Both the position numbers and the translations under genes were made by a program. This document shows, in pieces, positions 18,013-27,295 of a stretch of 64,000 bases of DNA. The notes under the pieces were generated by a model. That model made no database searches and was not told the origin of the DNA. It saw nothing but the letters and a program-made list of their open reading frames with translations. The stretch is from Qipengyuania nanhaisediminis (GTDB lineage Bacteria; Pseudomonadota; Alphaproteobacteria; Sphingomonadales; Sphingomonadaceae): positions 701,181 through 765,180 of the forward strand of contig NZ_FOWZ01000001.1 in NCBI RefSeq assembly GCF_900115585.1, in the 5' to 3' direction. How positions within the stretch are numbered: the stretch's first letter is position 1; the number at the start of each line of letters is the position of its first letter.

Positions 18013-19248
18013 ATGGCAAAAACTCCCCAAGCTATCCGCGGAACGCAGGACATTTTCGGCGCCGATGCAGAAGCCTTCGCCTTCGTGGTCGAGACTTTCG
18101 AGCGCGTGCGCAGGCTTTACCGCTTCCGCCGCGTGGAAATGCCGGTCTTCGAGAAGACCGAGGTATTCAGCCGCGCCATCGGCGAGACCACCGATGTGGT
18201 GTCGAAGGAAATGTATTCCTTCGAGGACCGCGGCGGCGATTCGCTGACACTGCGCCCGGAATTCACCGCCGGGATCGCGCGTGCCTACCTGTCGAACGGC
18301 TGGCAGCAGCACGCCCCGCTCAAGGTCGCGACGCACGGCCCCCTGTTCCGTTACGAGCGGCCGCAGAAGGGCCGTTATCGCCAGTTCCACCAGATCGATG
18401 CGGAGATCATCGGCGCGGCAGAACCGCAGGCGGACGTGGAACTGCTGGCCATGGCCGACCAGCTGCTGAAGGAACTCGGCATCGAGGGCGTGACGCTGCA
18501 CCTCAACACGCTGGGCGATGGCGACAGCCGCGAAGCCTGGCGCGCCGCGCTGGTCGAATACTTCCGCGCCGTGAAGGACGAATTGAGCGAAGATTCGCGG
18601 GAACGGCTGGAAAAGAACCCGCTGCGCATCCTCGACAGCAAGGATCGCCGCGACCAGCGCTTCGTTGCCGATGCGCCCAAGATCGACGATTTCCTGACCG
18701 AGGAGGCCAAGGCCTTCTTCGAAGCCGTCACCAGCGGTCTCGATGCGGCGGGCGTGAAATGGCAGCGCGCCGAAAGCCTCGTGCGCGGGCTCGACTATTA
18801 CCGTCACACGGCCTTCGAATTCATTCCCGACGAGGGCAGCGAGGCCGCCGGCAAGCTGGGTAGTCAGAGCACCATCCTCGGCGGCGGCCGCTACGACGGG
18901 CTGATGGAAAGCCTGGGTGGCGCGCCGACGCCTGCCGTAGGCTGGGCTGCGGGGATCGAGCGGCTGGCGATGCTGGTGGGGGACAAGGATGAGCCGAACG
19001 CCGACGTGGTCGTGGTGGTCGAGAACGACGAACTGATCCAGAGCGCCATTGCTGCGATCGGAAAGATCAGGGCGGCCGGTCACTCTGCCGACCTCATGGC
19101 CACTGGCAGCCCTCGCAAGCGTTTCGACAAGGCTGTCAAAGCGGGAGCGGACAAGATCGTCGCATTCGACCTGCGCGACGGTGTTGAACACGTGCGTATC
19201 AAGGCCGATGACGGTGCCAAAGACACTATCGAGAAGCTGCTCGACTGA
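18013..19248 (+). CDS. hisS: Histidyl-tRNA synthetase
   Basis: HisRS charges tRNA-His. The 411-residue protein is a class II synthetase: motif 1 around [23 protein letters not shown] residues, motif 2 [18 protein letters not shown], the histidine-specific signature [15 protein letters not shown] and motif 3 [13 protein letters not shown], followed by the anticodon-binding domain from about residue 330. The N-terminal IRGTQDIFG is the usual HisS beginning. It heads a tight translation operon hisS-prfA-prmC (2 and 9 bp gaps). Confidence 0.97.
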   Translation: MAKTPQAIRGTQDIFGADAEAFAFVVETFERVRRLYRFRRVEMPVFEKTEVFSRAIGETTDVVSKEMYSFEDRGGDSLTLRPEFTAGIARAYLSNGWQQHAPLKVATHGPLFRYERPQKGRYRQFHQIDAEIIGAAEPQADVELLAMADQLLKELGIEGVTLHLNTLGDGDSREAWRAALVEYFRAVKDELSEDSRERLEKNPLRILDSKDRRDQRFVADAPKIDDFLTEEAKAFFEAVTSGLDAAGVKWQRAESLVRGLDYYRHTAFEFIPDEGSEAAGKLGSQSTILGGGRYDGLMESLGGAPTPAVGWAAGIERLAMLVGDKDEPNADVVVVVENDELIQSAIAAIGKIRAAGHSADLMATGSPRKRFDKAVKAGADKIVAFDLRDGVEHVRIKADDGAKDTIEKLLD

Positions 19249-19250
19249 TC

Positions 19251-20318
19251 ATGAAAGTCCCCGCCGAACGTCTTGACCAGATCGCCAATCGCTTCGCCGA
19301 GCTCGAGGCGCGCATGGCGTCGGGCCAGCTGGAGGGCGACGAGTTCGTCCAGGCAAGCCGCGATTATGCCGAACTGGAACCGGTCGCCAAGGTCGCGGCC
19401 GAAGTGAAGGCGGCGCGCGCAGAGATTGCCGAGCTGGAAGAAATGCTCGCCGATCCGGAAATGAAAGCCATGGCCGAGGAGGAGCTCGCCGCGCTGCGCG
19501 AGCGCCTTCCGCGAGCCGAACGGCAACTTGCCATCGCCATGCTCCCGCGCGACAGTGCCGACAACAAGCCGGCCATGCTGGAAATCCGGGCCGGGACAGG
19601 CGGCGACGAGGCGGCGCTGTTCGCAGGCGATCTTTACCGGATGTACGAACGTTTCGCGGCCGAGCAGGGCTGGAAGGTCGAACCGGTCAGCCTCAGCGCG
19701 AGTGAAGTCGGCGGCTTCAAGGAAGTCGTCGCCAATGTCACGGGCGCCGGCGTCTTTGCGAAACTGAAGTTCGAAAGCGGGGTCCACCGGGTCCAGCGCG
19801 TGCCCGAAACCGAAAGCGGCGGGCGGATACATACCTCGGCGGCCACCGTGGCCGTGCTGCCTGAACCCGACGAGGTCGATGTGCAGATCGATCCGACCGA
19901 GCTCAAGATCGACACCTACCGCGCCAGCGGCGCAGGCGGCCAGCACGTCAACACCACCGATAGCGCGATCCGTATCACCCACTTGCCGACCGGAACGGTT
20001 GTCACCTGCCAGGACGGGCGCAGCCAGCACAAGAACAAGGAAAAGGCGCTGCAGGTCCTGCGCACGCGCCTCTACGATGCCCAGCGCGAAGCGACGCAGG
20101 GTGCCGAGGCGGAAGCGCGCAAGGCCATGGTCGGCAGCGGAGACCGGTCCGAACGCATCCGCACCTACAATTTCCCGCAAGGCCGCGTGACCGATCACCG
20201 CATCGGCCTGACCTTGCAGAAGCTGCCCCAGATCATCGCCGGGCCGGGCCTAGGCGAACTGATCGATGCGCTGATCGCGGAAGACGAAGCCAAGCGTCTC
20301 GCCGCCCTCAATGATTGA
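19251..20318 (+). CDS. prfA: Peptide chain release factor 1
   Basis: RF1 terminates translation at UAA and UAG. The 355-residue chain carries the catalytic GGQ at residues 229-231 within [14 protein letters not shown]; its glutamine is methylated by PrmC, encoded next. The codon-reading segment includes the RF1-type PxT tripeptide region ([16 protein letters not shown] and following). The start follows the hisS stop by 2 bp. All expected features are present. Confidence 0.97.
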   Translation: MKVPAERLDQIANRFAELEARMASGQLEGDEFVQASRDYAELEPVAKVAAEVKAARAEIAELEEMLADPEMKAMAEEELAALRERLPRAERQLAIAMLPRDSADNKPAMLEIRAGTGGDEAALFAGDLYRMYERFAAEQGWKVEPVSLSASEVGGFKEVVANVTGAGVFAKLKFESGVHRVQRVPETESGGRIHTSAATVAVLPEPDEVDVQIDPTELKIDTYRASGAGGQHVNTTDSAIRITHLPTGTVVTCQDGRSQHKNKEKALQVLRTRLYDAQREATQGAEAEARKAMVGSGDRSERIRTYNFPQGRVTDHRIGLTLQKLPQIIAGPGLGELIDALIAEDEAKRLAALND

Positions 20319-20327
20319 GCGCGCGCG

Positions 20328-21149
20328 ATGACGGTCGCCGATGCGATCCGCCAAGCGGCGGAACGGCTGTCCGCAACCAGCGACACTGCTAGGCTCGATG
20401 CCGAATTGCTGATGGCGCATGCGCTGGGCGTCTCGCGCTCTCGCATGCTCGTCACGCTGATGCGCGAGGACGAACCTCCTTCGTTCGACGGTCTCGTCGC
20501 AAGGCGCATCGCACGCGAACCGGTTGCCTACATCACAGGATTGCAGGAATTTCTCGGGCTGCAGTTTCTCGTCACGCCGGACACGCTGATCCCGCGCGGC
20601 GATAGCGAGACAATCGTCGAGGCGGCGCTGGAAGTGGCGCCGGACGCGCGGCGCGTGCTCGATATGGGGACGGGGACGGGCGCCCTGCTGCTCGCCGTGC
20701 TCCACGAGCTGCCTGAGGCGAGCGGGGTCGGTATCGATGCCTCGGCGGCTGCGACGGAAATTGCGCAAGAGAACGGGGAGCGCCTCGGCCTTGCGGAACG
20801 CGCACAATTCCTGACACGTAGCTGGCTGGATGCCGGTTGGTCGGAAGGATTGGGCCAATTCGACCTCATCCTCTGCAATCCGCCCTACGTCGAAGAGGAT
20901 GCCTCCCTCGACCCGGATGTGCGCAATTACGAACCCGCCAGCGCCCTGTTTGCCGGTGCAGAGGGGCTTGACGACTATCGCGTGATTATTCCGCAGCTTG
21001 GCAAGCTGATTATTGCAGGCGGTGCGGCAGTGCTCGAAATCGGCGCAAATCAGGCCGCGCAGGTCTCCGCCATCGCGCACGACTCGGGCTTCGCAATCGA
21101 GCTTCGCAGGGACCTCGCTGACCGTCCGAGAGCACTTATCCTTAGATAA
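20328..21149 (+). CDS. prmC: Release factor glutamine N5-methyltransferase PrmC
   Basis: PrmC methylates the GGQ glutamine of RF1 and RF2. The 273-residue protein has an N-terminal helical domain (to about residue 85, including the conserved REPVAYITG), a SAM-binding VLDMGTGTGALLLAVL loop and the catalytic NPPY at residues 184-187 (ILCNPPYVEED). It lies 9 bp after prfA, the classic enzyme-substrate gene pair. The C-terminus GFAIELRRDLADRPRALILR is typical. Confidence 0.96.
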   Translation: MTVADAIRQAAERLSATSDTARLDAELLMAHALGVSRSRMLVTLMREDEPPSFDGLVARRIAREPVAYITGLQEFLGLQFLVTPDTLIPRGDSETIVEAALEVAPDARRVLDMGTGTGALLLAVLHELPEASGVGIDASAAATEIAQENGERLGLAERAQFLTRSWLDAGWSEGLGQFDLILCNPPYVEEDASLDPDVRNYEPASALFAGAEGLDDYRVIIPQLGKLIIAGGAAVLEIGANQAAQVSAIAHDSGFAIELRRDLADRPRALILR

Positions 21150-21383
21150 GGCTTGGCAAAGGCGATTCGAGGCTCTAAATCTGGCCATAGGCCAGTGGTG
21201 TGCGGGTAACTTCGCCCCACCGGTTCTAGCTCCGACATTGCAGTTCTGGTGCGAGGCATTCGGCCCCGTATACCATGCACGAAAAGGGGCACGCACGACG
21301 TCAGGAGGCGTCTTGTGCGCAAGGGGATTCGCGGCAGTTGCGGGCTTTGCCTCGTGCCGCGCCATTGATGAGGACGAGTATCC
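21150..21383 (+). promoter_or_regulatory. 234-bp leader/intergenic region before the DUF4167 gene
   Basis: No gene is evident. The stretch contains a GGCC-ATA-GGCC hairpin near 21182-21194 and a longer imperfect hairpin at about 21293-21320 (GCAC..GACGTC AGGA GGCGTC..GTGC). The latter stands about 60 bases upstream of the TTG start of the next gene, as expected for an mRNA leader structure. I recognise no known riboswitch or sRNA family in it. Confidence 0.3.
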
Positions 21384-22034
21384 TTGAACAATAATCGTAA
21401 TAACCGTCGTCGCGGTCGCGGCAATCGCAACCAGGGCGGTGCCAATTCGGCGAACCGGATCGACAGTCGCGCGCGCGGCAACGCTCCGCAGCTGCTCGAC
21501 AAGTACAAGAAGCTTGCCCAGGACGCCCAGCACAATGGCGACCGCGTGCAGGCCGAACACTATCTGCAGTTTGCCGACCACTATTTCCGCGTGATCGCGG
21601 ACAACAAGGCACGCCAGGAAGAAGCCAAGGCGAAGCGCAACGAAGAGCGCGGAGGCAATTCTTCCGATGACGAGGATGATGACGACGACGGCGATGATCG
21701 CCGCCAGAACCGCCGTCAGCGCTCGCGTCGCGACGATGGCCAGGACCAGTCGGGTGGCCGCCAACGCAAGTCGCGCGACAATTCCGGCGATGACGACGAC
21801 GGTTCGGACAACTCGTTCCGCAGCGACGACGGCGAAGACAAGCCGAAGAAGCGCCGCGCCCCCCGCAAGGCTCCGAAGAGCATCGAGGGAGAGCAGGGCG
21901 TAGAAGGCGAGATCGACGCAGCCGCCCTGCCGCCTGCGATCGGTTCGAACGACGATGACGGTGACGACAAGCCCGCACCGCGTCGCCGTCGCCGCAAGGC
22001 CGAAGACACCGACGCGGAAAGCGCTGTCGGCTGA
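21384..22034 (+). CDS. DUF4167 domain protein, basic/acidic low-complexity (possible RNA-binding)
   Basis: The 216-residue protein begins MNNNRNNRRRGRGNRNQGG and contains the DUF4167 core at about residues 22-75 (SNRIDSRARGNAPQLLDKYKKLAQDAQ followed by NGDRVQAEHYLQFADHYFRVI; here read with ANRID), conserved in alphaproteobacteria. The remainder alternates Arg/Asn- or Lys-rich basic stretches with Asp/Glu runs (DDEDDDDDGDD near 100), so it is probably disordered. The basic N-terminus suggests nucleic-acid binding, but no function is established to my knowledge. Translation appears to start at TTG, preceded by GAGGACGAG. Confidence 0.88.
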   Translation: MNNNRNNRRRGRGNRNQGGANSANRIDSRARGNAPQLLDKYKKLAQDAQHNGDRVQAEHYLQFADHYFRVIADNKARQEEAKAKRNEERGGNSSDDEDDDDDGDDRRQNRRQRSRRDDGQDQSGGRQRKSRDNSGDDDDGSDNSFRSDDGEDKPKKRRAPRKAPKSIEGEQGVEGEIDAAALPPAIGSNDDDGDDKPAPRRRRRKAEDTDAESAVG

Positions 22035-22098
22035 GGCTGGCCATTACGGCTGACGCTTTCGATTGCCATTGCCGCGCCCGTTGTTAACAGGCGTGGCA

Positions 22099-23694
22099 AT
22101 GGATCGCATTTCCGACTTCCTTGACCGGCATCCGTACTGGAGCGTGCTTTCGCTTGGGCTGGTGTCGGCACTCGGGTATCCGCCGCTCGGCCTATGGCCA
22201 CTTGCGCTAGCAGGGATGGCCGGTTTCGTCTGGCTGCTCCACCGACTGACGAGCGCCAAGGGCGCTTTCTGTGCGGGATGGCTGTTCGGGGTCGCGCATT
22301 TCACCCTCACGAACAACTGGATCGCGACGGCCTTCACCTACCAAGCGGAAATGCCCGCCTGGCTCGGCTGGCTCGCCGTCCCGCTCCTCTCGCTCTACCT
22401 CGCGATCTGGCCTGCCCTGGCAAGCTGGGGCGCATGGATGCTCTGCGGCAGGCATAAGTTACCCGTCTTTTCATTGGCTTTCGGGGGGCTGTGGATCGCT
22501 GCGGAATGGTTCAAGAGCTGGGTCTTCACCGGCTATGCTTGGGGACCATTTTCGATGGCATTCCTGGGGGATTGGACGCGCCCCGGCCTGGCGCGCCTGC
22601 TGCCTATTACCGGCACTTACGCACTGTCGGGATTGCTGGTCGCTCTTGCCGGAGTGCTCGCCTGGCTGGTTGCCGCACGGCACCGGAGGGCGCTTGGCAT
22701 CGTCGGCGTTCTGCTCATCCTTGGCATGCTCTGGCCTGCGGGAACGGCTCGTGAAGGGACACTCGCCCTCACGCTCGTGCAGCCCAATCTCAAGCAGGAA
22801 GAGATTGACGATCCGACCAAGTTCGAGGACCAGTTCCAGCAGATAGCATCGCTTAGCCAAAAGCGGCGTGAAGTGGACAGGAGGCTGATCCTGTGGCCCG
22901 AAAGCGGCGTGCCCGACTATTTGCGCGAGGGGTATCCGCAGCGCTATTACGACCGGATGACAGCGGGAGGCGACCCGGCCTTCGCCCGCTTCCGTATCGG
23001 CCAGGCGATCGGCGATGGCGGGTTGCTACTGACAGGTGCGGTCGATCTGGAAATCGGCGAGGTCGAGGGATACCGCAGGGCGACTGGAGCCTACAATGCG
23101 ATCACGCCGATCACGGCCGACGGGCTGATCGGACCGCGATATGCGAAGGCCCACCTCGTCCCCTATGGCGAATACCTCCCGATGCGCGCTTTGCTGGAGC
23201 CGCTCGGTCTGACCAGGCTGGTCGCGGGCAGTATCGACTTCATCCCCGGGCCCGGACCTCAGACGGTCGATCTGAAACAATACGGCAAGGCGGGCATGCA
23301 GATCTGCTACGAAATCGTCTTTTCCGGCGAGGTCGTCGATCGGGAGGAGCGCCCGGACTATATCTTCAATCCCTCGAACGACGGCTGGTTCGGAAGCTGG
23401 GGCCCGCCGCAACACCTCGCACAAGCGCGGATGAGGGCAATAGAGGAAGGCCTGCCGGTGCTTCGCTCCACCACGACAGGGATCAGCGCCGTGATCGACG
23501 CGCGCGGCGTCGTGCGCAGCCATATCGGCCGGGGCGAGGCCGACCGGATCGACACCATGGTGCCTCCGCCTTCGGGCGCGACCCTGTTCTCGCTCTTCGG
23601 CCACTGGCTGACACTTATCTGGTCAATGGTTCTTTTCGCCTGTTCTTTGGTTGCCATGCGCGTGCGAGACCGTTACGTGTCGGGTCACACATAA
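22099..23694 (+). CDS. lnt: Apolipoprotein N-acyltransferase
   Basis: Lnt adds the third acyl chain to the N-terminal cysteine of lipoproteins at the periplasmic face of the inner membrane. The 531-residue protein has about six N-terminal membrane helices (residues 15-215), a nitrilase-type periplasmic domain and a final helix near 500-520. The catalytic triad is intact: E268 (LWPESGVP), K350 (YAKAHLVPYGEYLP) and C403 (QICYEIVF). A TTG-start extension from 22063 is open, but the ATG at 22099 is favoured. It precedes metK by 33 bp, likely cotranscribed. Confidence 0.95.
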   Translation: MDRISDFLDRHPYWSVLSLGLVSALGYPPLGLWPLALAGMAGFVWLLHRLTSAKGAFCAGWLFGVAHFTLTNNWIATAFTYQAEMPAWLGWLAVPLLSLYLAIWPALASWGAWMLCGRHKLPVFSLAFGGLWIAAEWFKSWVFTGYAWGPFSMAFLGDWTRPGLARLLPITGTYALSGLLVALAGVLAWLVAARHRRALGIVGVLLILGMLWPAGTAREGTLALTLVQPNLKQEEIDDPTKFEDQFQQIASLSQKRREVDRRLILWPESGVPDYLREGYPQRYYDRMTAGGDPAFARFRIGQAIGDGGLLLTGAVDLEIGEVEGYRRATGAYNAITPITADGLIGPRYAKAHLVPYGEYLPMRALLEPLGLTRLVAGSIDFIPGPGPQTVDLKQYGKAGMQICYEIVFSGEVVDREERPDYIFNPSNDGWFGSWGPPQHLAQARMRAIEEGLPVLRSTTTGISAVIDARGVVRSHIGRGEADRIDTMVPPPSGATLFSLFGHWLTLIWSMVLFACSLVAMRVRDRYVSGHT

Positions 23695-23727
23695 AGCTTT
23701 CTTTATATCTCTATTTCCGGGGTCTCA

Positions 23728-24966
23728 ATGCGCACTGATTACCTGTTCACTTCCGAAAGCGTTTCGGAAGGCCATCCAGACAAGGTTTCCGACCAGATCT
23801 CCGACGCCATCGTCGACCTCATGCTGGCCAAGGATCCGGAAGCTCGCGTGGCGTGCGAAACCATGACCACCACCCAGCGGGTCATCCTGTCGGGCGAAAT
23901 CCGTTGCGCACCGATGTATGATGCCGCCAACCCCGAATGGGCAGAGAACGGCGGCTGGGCGCCGGGCGCAAAGGAAGAGATCGAGAAGGCTGTCCGCCGT
24001 ACCGTGCGCGAAATCGGTTACGAGCAGGAAGGCTTCCACTGGCAGACGCTGACCTTCGAAAACCATCTTCACGGCCAGTCCTCGGAAATTGCGCAGGGCG
24101 TCGATGCCAGCGGCAACAAGGACGAGGGCGCTGGCGACCAGGGCATCATGTTCGGCTTTGCCTGTAACGAAACGCCCGATCTGATGCCGGCTACCCTCGA
24201 CTACAGTCACAAGATCCTCGAGCGTCTCGCCGCAGATCGCAAGAGCGGGGCCGCGCCGTTCCTCGAACCGGACGCGAAGAGCCAGGTCACCCTGCGTTAC
24301 GAAAACGGCGTTCCCAAGGAATGCACTGCTATCGTGGTCTCTTCTCAGCACGCGAGGGGCTATCACGAGGGCGAAAAGGAAGCCGAACTGAAGTCCTATG
24401 TCCGCGGCGTCGTTGCCGACATCCTGCCCGAAGGCTGGCTGTCCGACGACACGCAATGGCATATCAACCCCACCGGCGCTTTCGAAATCGGTGGTCCTGA
24501 TGGCGACGCCGGTCTCACTGGCCGCAAGATCATCGTCGACACCTATGGTGGCGCGGCTCCGCATGGCGGCGGCGCCTTCAGTGGCAAGGACCCGACCAAG
24601 GTCGACCGTTCCGCCGCTTACATCGCGCGCTACCTTGCCAAGAATATCGTCGCGGCAGGCCTCGCGCGTCGCTGCACGATCCAGCTTGCCTATGCGATCG
24701 GCGTATCGAAGCCGCTGTCGCTCTATGTCGACACGCACGGCACTTGTGCCGATGGCGTTACCGACGAAGCGCTGGAAAATGCGATCGCATCGATCGAGAA
24801 ACTGGGCGGCCTGACCCCGCGCGGCATTCGCATGCATCTGGGCCTCAACAAGCCGATCTATCGCCAGAGCGCCGCCTACGGGCATTTCGGGCGGCAGGCT
24901 GACGGCGATGCCTTCCCGTGGGAGCGCACCGATCTGATCGACGATCTGAAGGCCGCGCTGGCCTGA
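23728..24966 (+). CDS. metK: S-adenosylmethionine synthetase
   Basis: MetK makes S-adenosylmethionine from methionine and ATP. The 412-residue enzyme has the N-terminal [18 protein letters not shown], the methionine-loop [13 protein letters not shown], the DxGTG-like ATP region and the P-loop-like [19 protein letters not shown]. The C-terminal [15 protein letters not shown] equivalent is [15 protein letters not shown]. The 33-base gap from lnt holds an ATAAAG-CTTT-CTTTAT hairpin; no SAM riboswitch is recognisable. A strong terminator follows. Confidence 0.97.
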   Translation: MRTDYLFTSESVSEGHPDKVSDQISDAIVDLMLAKDPEARVACETMTTTQRVILSGEIRCAPMYDAANPEWAENGGWAPGAKEEIEKAVRRTVREIGYEQEGFHWQTLTFENHLHGQSSEIAQGVDASGNKDEGAGDQGIMFGFACNETPDLMPATLDYSHKILERLAADRKSGAAPFLEPDAKSQVTLRYENGVPKECTAIVVSSQHARGYHEGEKEAELKSYVRGVVADILPEGWLSDDTQWHINPTGAFEIGGPDGDAGLTGRKIIVDTYGGAAPHGGGAFSGKDPTKVDRSAAYIARYLAKNIVAAGLARRCTIQLAYAIGVSKPLSLYVDTHGTCADGVTDEALENAIASIEKLGGLTPRGIRMHLGLNKPIYRQSAAYGHFGRQADGDAFPWERTDLIDDLKAALA

Positions 24967-24977
24967 TTTGAAACGAG

Positions 24978-25010
24978 AAAGGGCGGCCCTCTACAGGCCG
25001 CCCTTTTTCT
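24978..25010 (+). terminator. Rho-independent terminator of metK
   Basis: GGGCGGCC and GGCCGCCC arms around a short CTCTACA loop, followed by TTTTT, lie 12-45 bases after the metK stop. The preceding AAA allows the same hairpin to serve the convergent gene ending at 25026. Confidence 0.88.
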
Positions 25011-25025
25011 TGCAGTCGAACCGCT

Positions 25026-25433
25026 TCAGCCGAGCTTGACGCCTTGGGGCTGCGGTTCGCGCTGGTTGCCATAGTCGTCTTCGCGCAGCCATTGGCCGAC
25101 CTTGCGCCCGAACTTGGCGACGGCATTCATGTTGAAGAAGTGCATGAATCCGAGCGCGACGACCACGAGGCCTATTTTCGTCGAGAGAAATTCGAGCACC
25201 TCTGCCGCGCCTTGGGGCTCGCTGCCGAAACGCAGCGTCAGCAAGATCCATCCCAGGTTGACGAGATAGAAGCCGACAACGAGCAGGTGGTTCGTCGAGT
25301 GCGCGAGATTATCGTCGTGTCCGAAGCATTCCTTGAGGAAGACGATCCCGTTCTTCGACAGCGTGCGCGCGACCCAGATCGTGAGGCCGATGCTGATAAC
25401 GAGATAGGCGACATATGCTGGAACGAGGTACAT
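25026..25433 (-). CDS. Hypothetical three-helix inner-membrane protein, GbsR/MarR-linked
   Basis: The 135-residue product has three predicted membrane helices at about residues 3-21, 49-67 and 86-105 and a basic, Gln-rich cytosolic tail. A conserved-looking DDNLAHSTNHLL loop (with His and Asn) lies between helices one and two, and MHFFNMNAV ends helix three. I do not recognise the family. The gene follows a GbsR/MarR regulator on the same strand and has its own upstream palindrome (25449-25468) nearly identical to the one in front of the regulator, so it is very likely that regulator's target. Confidence 0.82.
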   Translation of the reverse strand: MYLVPAYVAYLVISIGLTIWVARTLSKNGIVFLKECFGHDDNLAHSTNHLLVVGFYLVNLGWILLTLRFGSEPQGAAEVLEFLSTKIGLVVVALGFMHFFNMNAVAKFGRKVGQWLREDDYGNQREPQPQGVKLG

Positions 25434-25448
25434 GAGGTTTCTCCTCTA

Positions 25449-25468
25449 ATTTCTGAAATTTGAGAAAT
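25449..25468. promoter_or_regulatory. Predicted operator of the membrane-protein gene (ATTTCTG palindrome)
   Basis: ATTTCTGAAATTTGAGAAAT is a 20-bp palindrome with one mismatched base pair, 16 bases upstream of the ATG at 25433. It shares both outer hexamers and the overall length with the perfect palindrome in front of the regulator gene (26083-26102), differing at three positions. Confidence 0.65.
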
Positions 25469-25515
25469 CGCTATTTACAGCACTTCGATGACGCTCCTTT
25501 TCGCTGGTTTAGGGA

Positions 25516-26064
25516 TCAGGTCTTGGTCTTGCCGTCCGGCAGGAGACGCGCCACGCGGCTGCCGAGTTTCATCAAGGTCACAAGGGTCGATTTGGGCAGG
25601 CGCCGGACGTCGGCATACCAGCCTGCAAGATTGCCGATGAATTCGTGCATCCGGCCGACACGTTCGCGCAGGTGCTCGGGCACGTGCTCCCGCTTGGCCA
25701 GGCTTTCGGACAGCTCGCCCAATAGCTGGATCGTCGGATCGATCTCGCGCCGCTTGCGCTCGGCCGTGATCTTCATGAGCATGTCCCACAGATCGCTTTC
25801 CGCGACAAAGTGGTCGCGCCGGTCACCCTCGACGTGGACGCGGCGCACGATCTGGTAGGATTGAAGTTCCTTCAGGCCATTCGAGACATTCGAACGGGCG
25901 AGGCCTAGCTTGTCACAGATATCCTCCGCGTGGCGCGGGCGATCTGACAGATAGAGCAGGGCGTGGATCTGCGCGACCGAGCGGTTGACGCCCCATTCGC
26001 TGCCCATCTCACCCCAATGGAGGATAAATGCGCGCGCTTCGGGGATTTCCATGATCTCGGCCAC
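25516..26064 (-). CDS. GbsR/MarR family transcriptional regulator
   Basis: The 182-residue protein begins with the GbsR-like ARAFILHWGEMGSEWGVNRS, followed by a winged helix-turn-helix at about residues 30-90 (VAQIHALLYLSD, AEDICDKLGLARSNVSNGLKEL as recognition region, and the wing IVRRVHVEGDRRDHF). A C-terminal helical part, rich in charged residues, is probably the dimer domain. Members of this family repress or activate osmolyte and membrane-related genes. The perfect palindrome 19 bases upstream (26083-26102) implies autoregulation, and the related one at 25449-25468 control of the downstream membrane-protein gene. The inducer is unknown. Confidence 0.9.
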   Translation of the reverse strand: MAEIMEIPEARAFILHWGEMGSEWGVNRSVAQIHALLYLSDRPRHAEDICDKLGLARSNVSNGLKELQSYQIVRRVHVEGDRRDHFVAESDLWDMLMKITAERKRREIDPTIQLLGELSESLAKREHVPEHLRERVGRMHEFIGNLAGWYADVRRLPKSTLVTLMKLGSRVARLLPDGKTKT

Positions 26065-26082
26065 GACTCGGCTCCTTTTGTG

Positions 26083-26102
26083 ATTTCTGTAATTACAGAA
26101 AT
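26083..26102. promoter_or_regulatory. Predicted autoregulatory operator of the GbsR/MarR gene
   Basis: ATTTCTGTAATTACAGAAAT is a perfect 20-bp palindrome located 19-38 bases upstream of the regulator's ATG at 26064. An AT-rich perfect palindrome at this spot in a GC-rich genome is a good MarR-type operator candidate. Confidence 0.72.
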
Positions 26103-26139
26103 TACGGGTGACGTCAATAAGGGGTGCAAGATCTACGGA

Positions 26140-27288
26140 TCAGCTGGCGTTGTGCTCGCCCTTCGCAGGGGAGGGACAATCAAGCGTCATCTCGGCATCC
26201 GAGAAGGAGAACGGACTGCGAAGGCCGGGTACGCCCTCTGGCGAAATCTGCATTCCGCGCGCCCGTACCTGAGGGTCTGCAAACACCTGGTCGAGCGTAT
26301 TGATGGGGCCCGCAGGCACGCCCTTCTCGGCACAAGCGGCAAGCAGGTCTTCGCGTGACCACTTGGCGGTTTCGCCCGCGATGAGGCCATCGATTTCCGC
26401 GCGATTTGCGACCCGCCCCTCATTGGTTGCGAAACGCGTGTCTTCCAGCAGGTCGGGCCGGTCGAGCAGCGCCAGCAGCTTGCGGAAGAGCGCATCGTTG
26501 GCGGGAGCCAGAACGACGGGTCCGTCCTTTGTCGGAAAGACCCCATACGCACTGACCTGTGCATGGGCATTGCCCATGCGCGGCGGATTCTGGCCGGTCG
26601 CGAAATAGCTCATCGCCTGGTTTGCCAAGAGGGCGACCGAACAATCCAGCAGGCTCATGTCGATCCGCTGGCCCTTGCCGGTGCGATGCCGCATCAAAAG
26701 TGCCGACTGCACCGCATTGGCCGACCAGAGCCCGCAGGCCAGATCGCTGATCGAGACCCCGTGCTTCATCGGATAGCCATCCGGTTCGCCGGTAAGGGAC
26801 ATGAACCCGCTCATCGCCTGGATAACAAAATCATATCCCGGCTCGTCACGGCGCGGGCCATCCTGGCCGAACCCCGTGATCGAACAATAGACCAGCGCCG
26901 GGTTCGCCTCCGCTAGCGAAGCATAGTCGAGGCCGAACTTGGCGAGCGCACCGGGCTTGAAATTCTCGAGCACGACGTCCGCCCCGGCAGCCAGCGTCTT
27001 GATCGCGGCCAGGTCATCTGCGTCGCGGAAATTCGCCACGATCCCGCGCTTGCCGCGATTGCAGCCATGATAATAGGCCGCTGTCTTCTCGCCTCCGTGC
27101 TCGATCCAAGGCGGCCCCCAGATGCGCGTATTGTCGCCTTCCGGGCTCTCGACCTTGATGACGTCTGCACCCAGATCGGCAAGGATCTGTCCCGCCCAGG
27201 GGCCCGCCAGCACACGCGCCAGCTCGAGCACCTTCAACCCCGCGAGCGGAGCATTCTCGTTGCGTGGATTGTCGAGCCAGTCGGCCAT
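26140..27288 (-). CDS. Family III CoA-transferase (CaiB/BaiF)
   Basis: The 382-residue protein is a family III CoA-transferase: PLAGLKVLELARVLAGPWAGQILADLGADVIKVE at the N-terminus is the classic signature (split here as LAGLKVLELARVLAGPWAG then ILADLGADVIKVE), RGKRGI follows, and the catalytic aspartate is in EPGYDFVIQAMSG near residue 170. These enzymes move CoA between organic acids, often with succinyl-CoA as donor. It is the last gene of a four-gene minus-strand unit with scoA, a lipoprotein phosphatase and scoB (7-bp gap from scoB), suggesting joint use in acyl-CoA activation. The specific acid is unknown. Confidence 0.92.
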   Translation of the reverse strand: MADWLDNPRNENAPLAGLKVLELARVLAGPWAGQILADLGADVIKVESPEGDNTRIWGPPWIEHGGEKTAAYYHGCNRGKRGIVANFRDADDLAAIKTLAAGADVVLENFKPGALAKFGLDYASLAEANPALVYCSITGFGQDGPRRDEPGYDFVIQAMSGFMSLTGEPDGYPMKHGVSISDLACGLWSANAVQSALLMRHRTGKGQRIDMSLLDCSVALLANQAMSYFATGQNPPRMGNAHAQVSAYGVFPTKDGPVVLAPANDALFRKLLALLDRPDLLEDTRFATNEGRVANRAEIDGLIAGETAKWSREDLLAACAEKGVPAGPINTLDQVFADPQVRARGMQISPEGVPGLRSPFSFSDAEMTLDCPSPAKGEHNAS

Positions 27289-27295
27289 GGCGGCG

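Noticed and set aside
23695..23727. SAM riboswitch before metK
   Set aside because: The 33-base gap is too short for a SAM-II or SAM-I fold and lacks their conserved loops.
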